From Eubacterium sp. (lineage in GTDB: Bacteria; Bacillota; Clostridia; Lachnospirales; Lachnospiraceae), in the NCBI GenBank assembly GCA_024684535.1, contig JAIKWQ010000127.1, positions 1 to 33,179 of the forward strand: a stretch of DNA of 33,179 nt. Direction: 5' to 3'. Below are positions 25,604 to 33,179 of the stretch, piece after piece (positions within the stretch are counted from its first letter, which is position 1; each line of letters starts with the position of its first letter). The translations under genes and the position numbers were made by a program. Under the pieces are notes generated by a model. It was not told the origin of the DNA. It saw nothing but the letters and a program-made list of their open reading frames with translations, and did not search any database.

Positions 25604-26695
25604 TCAGATTATTTCAAAAACAGCTATGCCGGGCGCTCTGTCCGGCAGTCTTTTTGTCATTTTTTCAAAAATCGGACCGGATACTTCGTCTTTTCTTTGG
25701 TCGAATGGATCGAAATTACCCTGTATATCTCTGTGATCTATCTCCAGAGTCATCTGTTTTCCGCCTTCTCCGGCGTTCAGACGAAGAGTGATTGTACCTT
25801 TTGCATTTTTCATAAACGGCGCAACTATGCCTGTCACAGCTTCCTCTATCGCAAGCCTGCAACGGTTTGTGCTCTCGCTGCCCATAAACTGTCTGCTGCA
25901 AAAGACGTCAAGCAGTGCAAAAAGCTTGTACATATCAGGGTACTCTGAGTAAATAGTGTATTCAAAATTCTTGATGCGATAGATGAAGTTTTTCGTTTCT
26001 TCATCTTTCGGTGAGTCAAAAACCTGCTCAGGGCTTCCGTCTTCAACTATATGTCCGCCCTTCATAAAAATAACCCGATTGCAGACATCTCTTGCAAGTC
26101 TCATTTCATGGGTGACTATCATCATCGTGAGTCCGGTTTCGGCCAGGTCGGCAATTACAGAAAGAACTTCTGAGACCATGGTTGGGTCAAGAGCGCTTGT
26201 AGGCTCGTCAAAAAGCAGGATATCCGGGTGCATAGCGAGAGCTCTGGCGATGGCGATACGTTGTTTCTGACCGCCGGAAAGCTCGTCGGGGTATTTTTCT
26301 TTGGAATCAGCCAGCCCTACTCGGATAAGCTGTTTTTCAGCTTCTTCGCGGGCTGCATCCTCTGTTGCGTCAAGCAGATCCATCTGAGGCATCATGATGT
26401 TTTCCAAAACATTTTTATGATTAAACAGGTTAAACGACTGAAAAACCATGCCTGTTTTTTTGCGAACCTCGCTTAGGTCAGTGTCTGGGTCACATACGTT
26501 GACGCCGTTGATTGTTATGGTTCCGGAGGTTGGAGTTTCCAGGCGATTGATGCATCTGAGCAACGTAGACTTGCCTGTTCCTGAAGGGCCGATGATACCC
26601 ACGATGTCCCCTTTGTTTATATCAAGATTTAAATTATCAAGAGGAGTGACGGAGCTGTATTCTTTTGTGAGATTACGTATGCTTATCAGACTCAT
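25604..26695 (-). CDS. Polar amino acid ABC transporter ATPase with C-terminal RsbW/GHKL-like domain
   Basis: Walker A GPSGTGKSTLL, signature LSGGQKQRIAIARAL, Walker B ILLFDEPTSALDP. C-terminal ~115-aa extension contains RLAIEEAVTGIVAPFMKNAKGTITLRLNAG...MTLEIDHRDIQGNFDPF. Confidence 0.9.
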   Translation of the reverse strand: MSLISIRNLTKEYSSVTPLDNLNLDINKGDIVGIIGPSGTGKSTLLRCINRLETPTSGTITINGVNVCDPDTDLSEVRKKTGMVFQSFNLFNHKNVLENIMMPQMDLLDATEDAAREEAEKQLIRVGLADSKEKYPDELSGGQKQRIAIARALAMHPDILLFDEPTSALDPTMVSEVLSVIADLAETGLTMMIVTHEMRLARDVCNRVIFMKGGHIVEDGSPEQVFDSPKDEETKNFIYRIKNFEYTIYSEYPDMYKLFALLDVFCSRQFMGSESTNRCRLAIEEAVTGIVAPFMKNAKGTITLRLNAGEGGKQMTLEIDHRDIQGNFDPFDQRKDEVSGPIFEKMTKRLPDRAPGIAVFEII

Positions 26696-28242
26696 GCCTT
26701 GATACCTCCCTTCGCATCAACAGGTTTTCTTTTTGTTGTTTTGTTATTTATTACACCGATTGCTTTTGCTATCAGCCACGTGAGCAGGAAGTACAGAATT
26801 GATATCGCAATCAGCGGGAAAAATGCCTCCATAGTCCTGCTTCGTATGAGATCACCGACTCTGGTCAAATCGACAACGGTTATATATCCTGCCACACTGG
26901 TTTCTTTCACGAGCGAAACAAATGCCGACTGGATCATCGGGACATATATCGCTTTTGCCTGCGGGAGGATTATTTTTCTGAACGCCATACCGTCTTTGTA
27001 GCCGAGCGCGTATGCGGCTTCCTGCTGACCGATATCCACCGCCTGAACGGCTGACCACACAATCTGGCATATCCTGGCGGCAAAAATGATGGTAAAGCCG
27101 ATTATGGCGACTATGACCGCCGGGATGGTGACGGACGCAAATACAACATAATAAATCACCATTAATATAACAACTACGGGGATTCCCGCGATAAGCTTCA
27201 AAAATACATTTATCAGGAAGTCGAAGAATTTGATATGCTTTCGACGCAGGAAAACGAGCAGAAATCCGAGAATAGTTCCCAGAATTCCCGAAATCAAAGA
27301 TATGACAACGGTGTACAAAAGACCGCGAAGAATCATAAATCCGCGTCCGTCCTTGATGAAAGTTCGCTCAAAGCTTGCTTTCAGTTCTTCGAAGAATCCC
27401 TCATTTTTGATCGCCGCTGAAGAAGAACGAACCATAAGGACAAACGATGCGGGGCTGTAGCTTACGAAGTCCACAAGCTCTTTTCGCTCATCATTTACGA
27501 CTATGGAGCCGCAGGCGATATCAGATTTTCCGCTTTGTACTTCAGCCAGGATCGCACCGAACTCCATTCCTTTGAATTCTACTTTCACATCCAGCTTTTC
27601 AGCGATTCTTAAGATCGTATTTATATCAAAACCAATCAGCTGACCATTCTCTCCGGCGTATGCCATAGGCGGGAGAGTGTCGCAGGCAGCAACCTTAACT
27701 GTGCCGTTTTTTCCGGGCCAGGTCTGCTCGGGTATCTGCTTGGCGGATTCATCCGCGCCTGTCCAGGTATCCCAATCTTTTTTGAGTTCATCCTGATCGA
27801 GTGAGTCGAAAGCCTTTTGCCATTCGCTGCAAAGGGTGGATTTTTTGTTGAAAGCCAAGCCGAAAGTAGTCTCAGCCAGAGGCTTCGGAAAAAGCTTGAT
27901 ATCGGGAGTGGTGTTATCCATATACTCACCGACTGCGTTGTTCATCAAAAATGCATCGATTTTGCCTTCGCGAAGAGCGAGCTGCATATCGGCCTGAGAT
28001 GAAAAATACAAAAATTCGCCGACTTCCGGGACCTTTGATTTGATCAGTTCTTCAAAAGGAGCACCCGTAAGCATTGCTATTTTTTTGCCGTTCAGTTCGG
28101 AGAAATCAGTGAATTCCGGCGAATCCTGCTGCGTTTGGTCGGTTGTTTCATCTGCGGCAAAGCTTACCGTCGCAGGAACAGATAGAACAATCGACATACA
28201 TATCAAAAATGCGACAAACAGAGATGCTTTTTTTCGAATCAT
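26692..28242 (-). CDS. Amino acid ABC transporter substrate-binding/permease fusion
   Basis: Signal peptide, SBP segments (LNGKKIAMLTGAPFEELIK...; VKVAACDTLPPMAYAGENGQLIGFDINTILRIAEKLDVKVEFKGMEFGAILAEVQSGKSDIACGSIVVNDERKELVDFV), then a HisM-type permease. Confidence 0.9.
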   Translation of the reverse strand: MIRKKASLFVAFLICMSIVLSVPATVSFAADETTDQTQQDSPEFTDFSELNGKKIAMLTGAPFEELIKSKVPEVGEFLYFSSQADMQLALREGKIDAFLMNNAVGEYMDNTTPDIKLFPKPLAETTFGLAFNKKSTLCSEWQKAFDSLDQDELKKDWDTWTGADESAKQIPEQTWPGKNGTVKVAACDTLPPMAYAGENGQLIGFDINTILRIAEKLDVKVEFKGMEFGAILAEVQSGKSDIACGSIVVNDERKELVDFVSYSPASFVLMVRSSSAAIKNEGFFEELKASFERTFIKDGRGFMILRGLLYTVVISLISGILGTILGFLLVFLRRKHIKFFDFLINVFLKLIAGIPVVVILMVIYYVVFASVTIPAVIVAIIGFTIIFAARICQIVWSAVQAVDIGQQEAAYALGYKDGMAFRKIILPQAKAIYVPMIQSAFVSLVKETSVAGYITVVDLTRVGDLIRSRTMEAFFPLIAISILYFLLTWLIAKAIGVINNKTTKRKPVDAKGGIKA

Positions 28243-28258
28243 TTTTCCACTCCTTTTT

Positions 28259-29263
28259 TTATCTGAGTATGGCGTAGGTTGTGTATGCGATGTACATCAA
28301 AACCATAATTCCGCCTTCGATACGTGTGATTTTTTTGCCGGTGCAGACAAATATATAGGTGATGATGCTGACGCCCAGAAGCAACGACAAATCAAAGAAT
28401 GAAGCCACTGTAACGGGTATCGGTGTGATTGACGAAGATACACCAAGTATTAAAAGAAGATTGAATATATTCGATCCAACCACGTTTCCTATCGCCATAC
28501 CGTTTTCGCCTTTTACGGAGGCTACAATCGAGGTTACAAGCTCGGGTAAGGATGTTCCGATGGCTACTATGGTGAGGCCGACCAAAGTTTCACTCATACC
28601 CCACACCATAGCGAGGTTTTTCGCTGAGCTCACGACTCCGTCGCCACCGACTACAATCATACCTGCACCGAGAACTATAAACAGTATGTCTTTCCACAGA
28701 GGCGCCGTCTCGGTGTCATCGTCGTCTTCGGTTTTATTTTTCTTGGCATATCTGACTGTGTAAACCATGTATGCGACAAAGCCGACCATCAGGATGATGC
28801 CTCCGATTCGGCTTACGATTCCTGCGGTTGCGAGATTGTCGGATATATCGGGGCGAGGTCCGAATATGAAATAAAGCCCGGCCATAAACACCAGAGCGAT
28901 TGTAGCTATCAGGCATATCGGAAAATCGCGTTTTTTGATTCGGTCATCAACCGGGAGAGGTTTGAGCAAGGCGCAAACACCCAGAACGACAATAAGGTTA
29001 AATATGTTTGAGCCGACAACGTTTGAAACCGCAATCTGGTTTGAGCCTGAGATGCCGGCTGAAACGCTGACGGCAAGCTCGGGAGCGCTCGTGCCCATCG
29101 CAACTATCGTAAGTCCGATAACTACTCCCGGAATTTTGAACTTCCTTGCGACGTCGGCACTTCCGTCAACAAATATATCCGCACCCTTGATCAGTGCGAC
29201 AAAGCCCACTAAAAGTATAACCAGATTTAATATCATGTTATTTGTCGGTAACCAGTCAAACAT
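28259..29263 (-). CDS. Calcium/sodium antiporter (CaCA family, YrbG-like)
   Basis: Duplicated alpha repeats: VVIGLTIVAMGTSAPELAVSVSAGISGSNQIAVSNVVGSNIFNL and TLVGLTIVAIGTSLPELVTSIVASVKGENGMAIGNVVGSNIFNLL. Confidence 0.93.
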   Translation of the reverse strand: MFDWLPTNNMILNLVILLVGFVALIKGADIFVDGSADVARKFKIPGVVIGLTIVAMGTSAPELAVSVSAGISGSNQIAVSNVVGSNIFNLIVVLGVCALLKPLPVDDRIKKRDFPICLIATIALVFMAGLYFIFGPRPDISDNLATAGIVSRIGGIILMVGFVAYMVYTVRYAKKNKTEDDDDTETAPLWKDILFIVLGAGMIVVGGDGVVSSAKNLAMVWGMSETLVGLTIVAIGTSLPELVTSIVASVKGENGMAIGNVVGSNIFNLLLILGVSSSITPIPVTVASFFDLSLLLGVSIITYIFVCTGKKITRIEGGIMVLMYIAYTTYAILR

Positions 29264-29290
29264 TTTTCACCCTCCGTATTTTATAGGACT

Positions 29291-30214
29291 CTAATCTTGT
29301 AGAATCTCTTCTAAAAATGCTGCGACACCCTCTTCATCATTTGAGAGAGTCAGCTTATCGGCAGCTTCCTTTGTTATCCTCAAAGAATTTGCCATAGCCA
29401 CACCTGTTCCCACAGCTTTCAGCATAGATATATCATTTTCGCTGTCGCCGAAAGCTACGGCATCAGCGGGGTCTATACCAAGACTGTCAAGGAGTTCCAA
29501 AAGAGCATTTCCTTTTGTGGCTTTGGCAGCCGAGAATTCTATGTTTCGTATTCCGCCCTCAACTGCGACGAACTCAGGATAGCGGGAAGCTATCTCAAAA
29601 ACCTTTTCCGAATCAATGCGGTGTTTGTTCTCGTCGCAGGCGAAGTTTACGGTTATTTTTTGTATATCTTTGTCCTTCAGGAATTCATCCATGTTTTCGA
29701 CAAGCGTTCTGGAATCACGTATGTATTCTTTCATAGCATCATAGACATCCATCTGATCGATCAGATAAGCTTTGTCAGCGCGCATATAGCACTTTCCGTC
29801 TATGAAAGGATCCGGCATAACCTGAAGTTTTCCGAATTCTCCCAGAATTTCTCTGGCCCTGTCGTTGTCCATCAGGTGCTCAGCTACCAACTCATATGAG
29901 TCATTTGATATAGTGTATGATTCGGCGCCGTCATCAGGCAGGGAGGATTTATCGCGGTATATCAGCTGTTTCCTCCTGTATATGCCGGCTCCGTTTGAAG
30001 TGATCACGTATTTGCAACCTGAGACTGCTTTGACAGCGTCCGGAATACCCGAGAGTGCTCTTCCGGTGGTTACGACCAATTCGATGCCCATAGATGAAGC
30101 TTTTTCAAGTATGGCTGAGGTGCGCGCGGTGAGCTCTTTTTTCTCGGTGAGGAGAGTACCATCAAGATCATATGCAATTAGTTTTACTGTAGACATGGTT
30201 ATCCTCCGGGACAT
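29291..30214 (-). CDS. Cof-type HAD-superfamily phosphatase
   Basis: KLIAYDLDGTLLTEKKELTARTSAIL and VAFGDSENDISMLKAVGTGVAMANS. Confidence 0.92.
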   Translation of the reverse strand: MSRRITMSTVKLIAYDLDGTLLTEKKELTARTSAILEKASSMGIELVVTTGRALSGIPDAVKAVSGCKYVITSNGAGIYRRKQLIYRDKSSLPDDGAESYTISNDSYELVAEHLMDNDRAREILGEFGKLQVMPDPFIDGKCYMRADKAYLIDQMDVYDAMKEYIRDSRTLVENMDEFLKDKDIQKITVNFACDENKHRIDSEKVFEIASRYPEFVAVEGGIRNIEFSAAKATKGNALLELLDSLGIDPADAVAFGDSENDISMLKAVGTGVAMANSLRITKEAADKLTLSNDEEGVAAFLEEILQD

Positions 30215-30358
30215 TTTTCAAAAATAAAAAATCTTTTCTGTAAAACATACTTTAGACACAATTTGTTGCTATACTTATCTCAACATCAGATGAGAGAATA
30301 CTACTCTATCTGATATGAATTGCCAGCAAGATTGTTTTTTCATAAAACTCCTCTTTCA

Positions 30359-30395
30359 AAGGGCGGGAACTTAGGTTTCCGCCCTTCCCTTTTGA
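30359..30395 (+). terminator. Stable terminator-like hairpin
   Basis: AAGGGCGGGAAC (30359-30370), TTAG loop, GTTTCCGCCCTT (30375-30386), one G-U pair, then ccctttt. Confidence 0.6.
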
Positions 30396-30402
30396 TATGA
30401 TA

Positions 30403-30810
30403 CTACATCAGAAACGAAAAGTAAAGATATCGGCGTTGTTTTATTTCTCCGGGATGTATTGATCTCACATCATCACCATCACATTTGCTTAAACACGCCG
30501 TTCTCATCTGAGAACTCGGCGATTCCAGCATCCGGTTCCGTTCCTCCGTTTCACGCTCACGGACCATCCCCGAAACGATGAAGTAGAAACTCAACGTCAG
30601 TAAAACCAATGTCACCAGCATCATCGAGACGACGATGATATACACACGGAAAACGTTGTTTGTATACAGCGTTTCATAGTGAAGCGGACGGATGATCACA
30701 TTGATGGCGAGAAAAATGCCGGAAAGGATCAACGTGATATACCAGACGATGGGAAGATTTAGAGAGTCAATCAGCACCGTGCCGAAGGGCGTGAAGGTCA
30801 AGCGAGCCAA
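30403..30810 (-). pseudogene. Possible remnant of a GHKL-type sensor histidine kinase
   Basis: TM segments then SFYFIVSGMVRERETEERNRMLE resemble the membrane-to-linker region of such kinases; no kinase domain follows. Confidence 0.35.
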
Positions 30811-30850
30811 GTGATGTATCTGTTTGAAAATTATTCATAAAATGCCAGTG

Positions 30851-30876
30851 AAAAGCCTTGCGTTTGCAGGGCTTTT
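30851..30876. terminator. Bidirectional terminator-like hairpin upstream of the exporter operon
   Basis: AAAAGCCTTGC (30851-30861), GTTT loop, GCAGGGCTTTT (30866-30876), one G-U pair. Confidence 0.55.
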
Positions 30877-30912
30877 GCTGTGTGATGAGGTGAATCAAAT
30901 TATCAAATCGAC

Positions 30913-30941
30913 TTGACATAATTCCGATAAAGTGATAATAT
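30913..30941 (+). promoter_or_regulatory. Promoter of the ABC exporter operon
   Basis: TTGACA (30913-30918); -10 TAATAT (30936-30941, 17-bp spacer) or GATAAT (30934-30939, 15-bp spacer). Confidence 0.6.
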
Positions 30942-30949
30942 GTCCGTTG

Positions 30950-30965
30950 GTTAGCATATGCTAAC
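30950..30965. promoter_or_regulatory. 16-bp palindromic operator, DtxR/TetR-like
   Basis: GTTAGCATATGCTAAC is a perfect palindrome between the -10 and the RBS. Confidence 0.7.
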
Positions 30966-30994
30966 TGAAAAATATCATCACGGAGGAAGGACAA

Positions 30995-32794
30995 GTGGAA
31001 AAGAAAAAATCGCCGGTTTCCAGGCTTTTGGATTACGCCGGCAACTACAGATGGTTATTGTTTCTCGGACTTATTCTGTCAGGAATTGCAATGATACTCG
31101 GTATGGTACCGTACATTTGCATATGGCTGGTTGTTCGAGATCTGATAGATGTTGCGCCGAATTGGACGGTGGCTACGAACATCTCAAACTACGGCTGGAT
31201 TGCATTCGCGTTTGCATTCGGAGGAATCCTGGTATACTTCGGAGCGCTGATGTGCACGCACCTGGCGGCATTCCGAACCGCAGCAAACATCAGAAAAAAA
31301 GGAATCAGACATCTGATGAAAACGCCTTTGGGATTTTTTGATAACAATGCCTCCGGCCTGCTCAGAAACAGACTTGACGGTGGGGCGTCAGAAACAGAGA
31401 CACTCCTTGCGCATAACCTTGCTGATATAGTCGGAACTATAGCAATGTTTGTGGCTATGTTAATCCTGCTTTTCGTATTTGACTGGAGGATGGGGCTTGC
31501 CTGTGTGGTAGCTGCGATTATTTCGTGTGTTGCTATGTTCTCGATGATGGGCGGGAAAAATGCCGACATCATGAATCAGTACCAGGCAGCGGCGGATGAA
31601 ATCGGAAAAGCCGGAACAGAGTATGTCAGGGGTATACCTGTTGTCAAGGTTTTTCAGCAGACGGTTTATTCTTTCAAAGCATTCAAAGAAGCTATAGAAA
31701 ACTATTCAAACAAGGCGGAATACTTCACTGACGGCGTTTGCAAAACACCACAGGCGGTAAACCTGACATTTACTGAGGGCGCTTTTGTGTTTGTGATTCC
31801 CGTTGCGCTCATTTTTGCACCGGCAGCGCTGGCATCGGGAAATCTGGCTGAGCTGGTGACAAACTTCGCTTTCTATGCCGCGTTTTCTGCGGTCATCTCA
31901 ACTGCTCTTGCAAAAATAATGTTCGCGACGAACGGAACGATGCTTGCAAACACAGCGCTCGGACGTATCGATCAGGTGATGGATGCGCCGGTGCTTCCTG
32001 TGTCAGATAACCCAAAACGTCCTGAGGGAAACAAAGTTGAGTTTATAAACGTGAGTTTCACCTATGAAGGAGGTGAGGTCCCGGCGCTTAACGGAGTATC
32101 GTTTGCAGCGGAACCAGGTCAGACAGTGGCGCTTGTCGGACCGTCGGGTGGCGGAAAAACAACAGCAGCCAGCCTGATTCCCAGATTTTGGGACGTGACG
32201 GAGGGAACGGTTGAGGTCGGAGGAGTGGATGTAAAGGAAATTGACCCGAAGGAGCTCACCGATCAGATTGCATTTGTTTTCCAGAACAACAGGCTTTTCA
32301 AAACATCCATTTTTGAAAATGTCCGTGCGGCAAGACCGAACGCAACTCGCGCGGAGGTTGTGAATGCGCTTGAGCTTGCGCAGTGTGCAGACATCATAGA
32401 AAAATTACCCAATGGTATCGACACTGTGATAGGCGCGGAAGGAACATATCTGTCCGGAGGCGAGCAACAGAGAGTCGCATTGGCGCGGGCAGTTCTTAAA
32501 AATGCTCCGATAGTTGTGCTTGACGAAGCGACAGCATTTGCTGATCCCGAGAATGAGGTACTTATCCAGAAGGCGCTTCGAAGCCTGACAAAAGACAAGA
32601 CTGTCATAATGATCGCACACAGGTTATCAACGGTTGTTGATGCTGACAAAATCATAGTCCTGTCTCAGGGAGAAAAGATAGAGGAAGGCACCCACGATGA
32701 ATTGAAAAAAGCAGGCGGATTGTATGAAAAGATGTGGGAGGATTACAATCAGGCTGCGTTGTGGAAAATCAAACGTGAAGGGGGTGTCAGATGA
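30995..32794 (+). CDS. ABC transporter ATP-binding/permease protein (exporter half 1)
   Basis: GTG start with ggaggaagg RBS; Walker A LVGPSGGGKTTAASLIPRFW, signature YLSGGEQQRVALARAVL, Walker B IVVLDEATAFADPENE. Confidence 0.93.
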   Translation: MEKKKSPVSRLLDYAGNYRWLLFLGLILSGIAMILGMVPYICIWLVVRDLIDVAPNWTVATNISNYGWIAFAFAFGGILVYFGALMCTHLAAFRTAANIRKKGIRHLMKTPLGFFDNNASGLLRNRLDGGASETETLLAHNLADIVGTIAMFVAMLILLFVFDWRMGLACVVAAIISCVAMFSMMGGKNADIMNQYQAAADEIGKAGTEYVRGIPVVKVFQQTVYSFKAFKEAIENYSNKAEYFTDGVCKTPQAVNLTFTEGAFVFVIPVALIFAPAALASGNLAELVTNFAFYAAFSAVISTALAKIMFATNGTMLANTALGRIDQVMDAPVLPVSDNPKRPEGNKVEFINVSFTYEGGEVPALNGVSFAAEPGQTVALVGPSGGGKTTAASLIPRFWDVTEGTVEVGGVDVKEIDPKELTDQIAFVFQNNRLFKTSIFENVRAARPNATRAEVVNALELAQCADIIEKLPNGIDTVIGAEGTYLSGGEQQRVALARAVLKNAPIVVLDEATAFADPENEVLIQKALRSLTKDKTVIMIAHRLSTVVDADKIIVLSQGEKIEEGTHDELKKAGGLYEKMWEDYNQAALWKIKREGGVR

Positions 32795-33179
32795 TGTTTG
32801 GAGAGAAATTTAAACGCAAGTATGCATTGTCAGACAGAGGCGTTAAAAACGTAAAAAAAGGAACTTTTTGGACTGTTATCGTCAATCTGATAGCTATGGT
32901 CGGAGCCGGAATTCTGTATATGCTTATGCAGGGGCTTGTAAATACGCTAACAAACGGTGACGAACTTCCGAATACCTGGATTTTCATCGGTATAGTCGTA
33001 GCTTTTATCATACTGTCATTTATCACGCATATTCAGCAATATGGAAACACGTACAGCGCTGTATATGGTGAAATCAAAGATATTCGTATCGGAATTGCTG
33101 AAAAAATGAGAAAGCTTCCACTCGGTTACTTCGGCAAGAGGGATCTGGCGGACCTGACGGAAACGATCATGGGCGACGT
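32791..33179 (+). CDS. ABC transporter permease/ATPase (exporter half 2), truncated by the window end
   Basis: ATGA overlap with the upstream gene; MMFGEKFKRKYALSDRGVKNVKKGTFWTVIVNLIAMVGAGILYMLMQGLVNTL... open to the last base. Confidence 0.85.
   Translation, partial: MMFGEKFKRKYALSDRGVKNVKKGTFWTVIVNLIAMVGAGILYMLMQGLVNTLTNGDELPNTWIFIGIVVAFIILSFITHIQQYGNTYSAVYGEIKDIRIGIAEKMRKLPLGYFGKRDLADLTETIMGD

Noticed and set aside
1-33179. CRISPR arrays, tRNA/rRNA genes, transposases, phage genes
   Set aside because: Looked for and not seen; gene content is mostly chromosomal housekeeping with unusual fusions.

Overview
The window looks like a chromosomal segment from a Clostridia/Lachnospiraceae-like Firmicute; this taxonomic guess rests on gene content and style only. 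No rRNA, tRNA, CRISPR array, transposase or phage module is visible. Plus-strand genes in order: HTH regulator, secreted Ig-like (BIG2) protein, DUF1858 protein plus small partner, M18 aminopeptidase, recA, leuA, small membrane protein, recX, secA, prfB, cheW, homoserine dehydrogenase, multi-TM protein. A convergent cheY and CheX-like pair follows, then aroC, purB, a small helical protein, a methyltransferase, acylphosphatase, an EamA transporter, a YigZ family protein, rarA, a 2-TM protein and a very Lys-rich 47-aa ORF. The minus strand then carries a polar amino acid ABC transporter, a Ca2+/Na+ antiporter, a HAD phosphatase and a probable sensor-kinase remnant. The window closes with a heterodimeric ABC exporter pair whose second gene is cut by the window end. 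Main observations: (1) the 2-isopropylmalate synthase carries a complete C-terminal AraC-type DNA-binding domain; (2) a CheX-like phosphatase is fused to four 29-residue repeats, two of which match the MshEN c-di-GMP-binding motif with its exact 24+5+24 geometry; (3) a GC-rich, structured, probably non-coding element lies directly upstream of recA; (4) an amino-acid ABC ATPase has a C-terminal RsbW/GHKL-like domain; (5) the BIG2 protein has a three-way-junction-like 5' leader preceded by 22-bp phased repeats; (6) an unlisted Lys-rich micro-ORF. All functional interpretations are inference from sequence reading alone.
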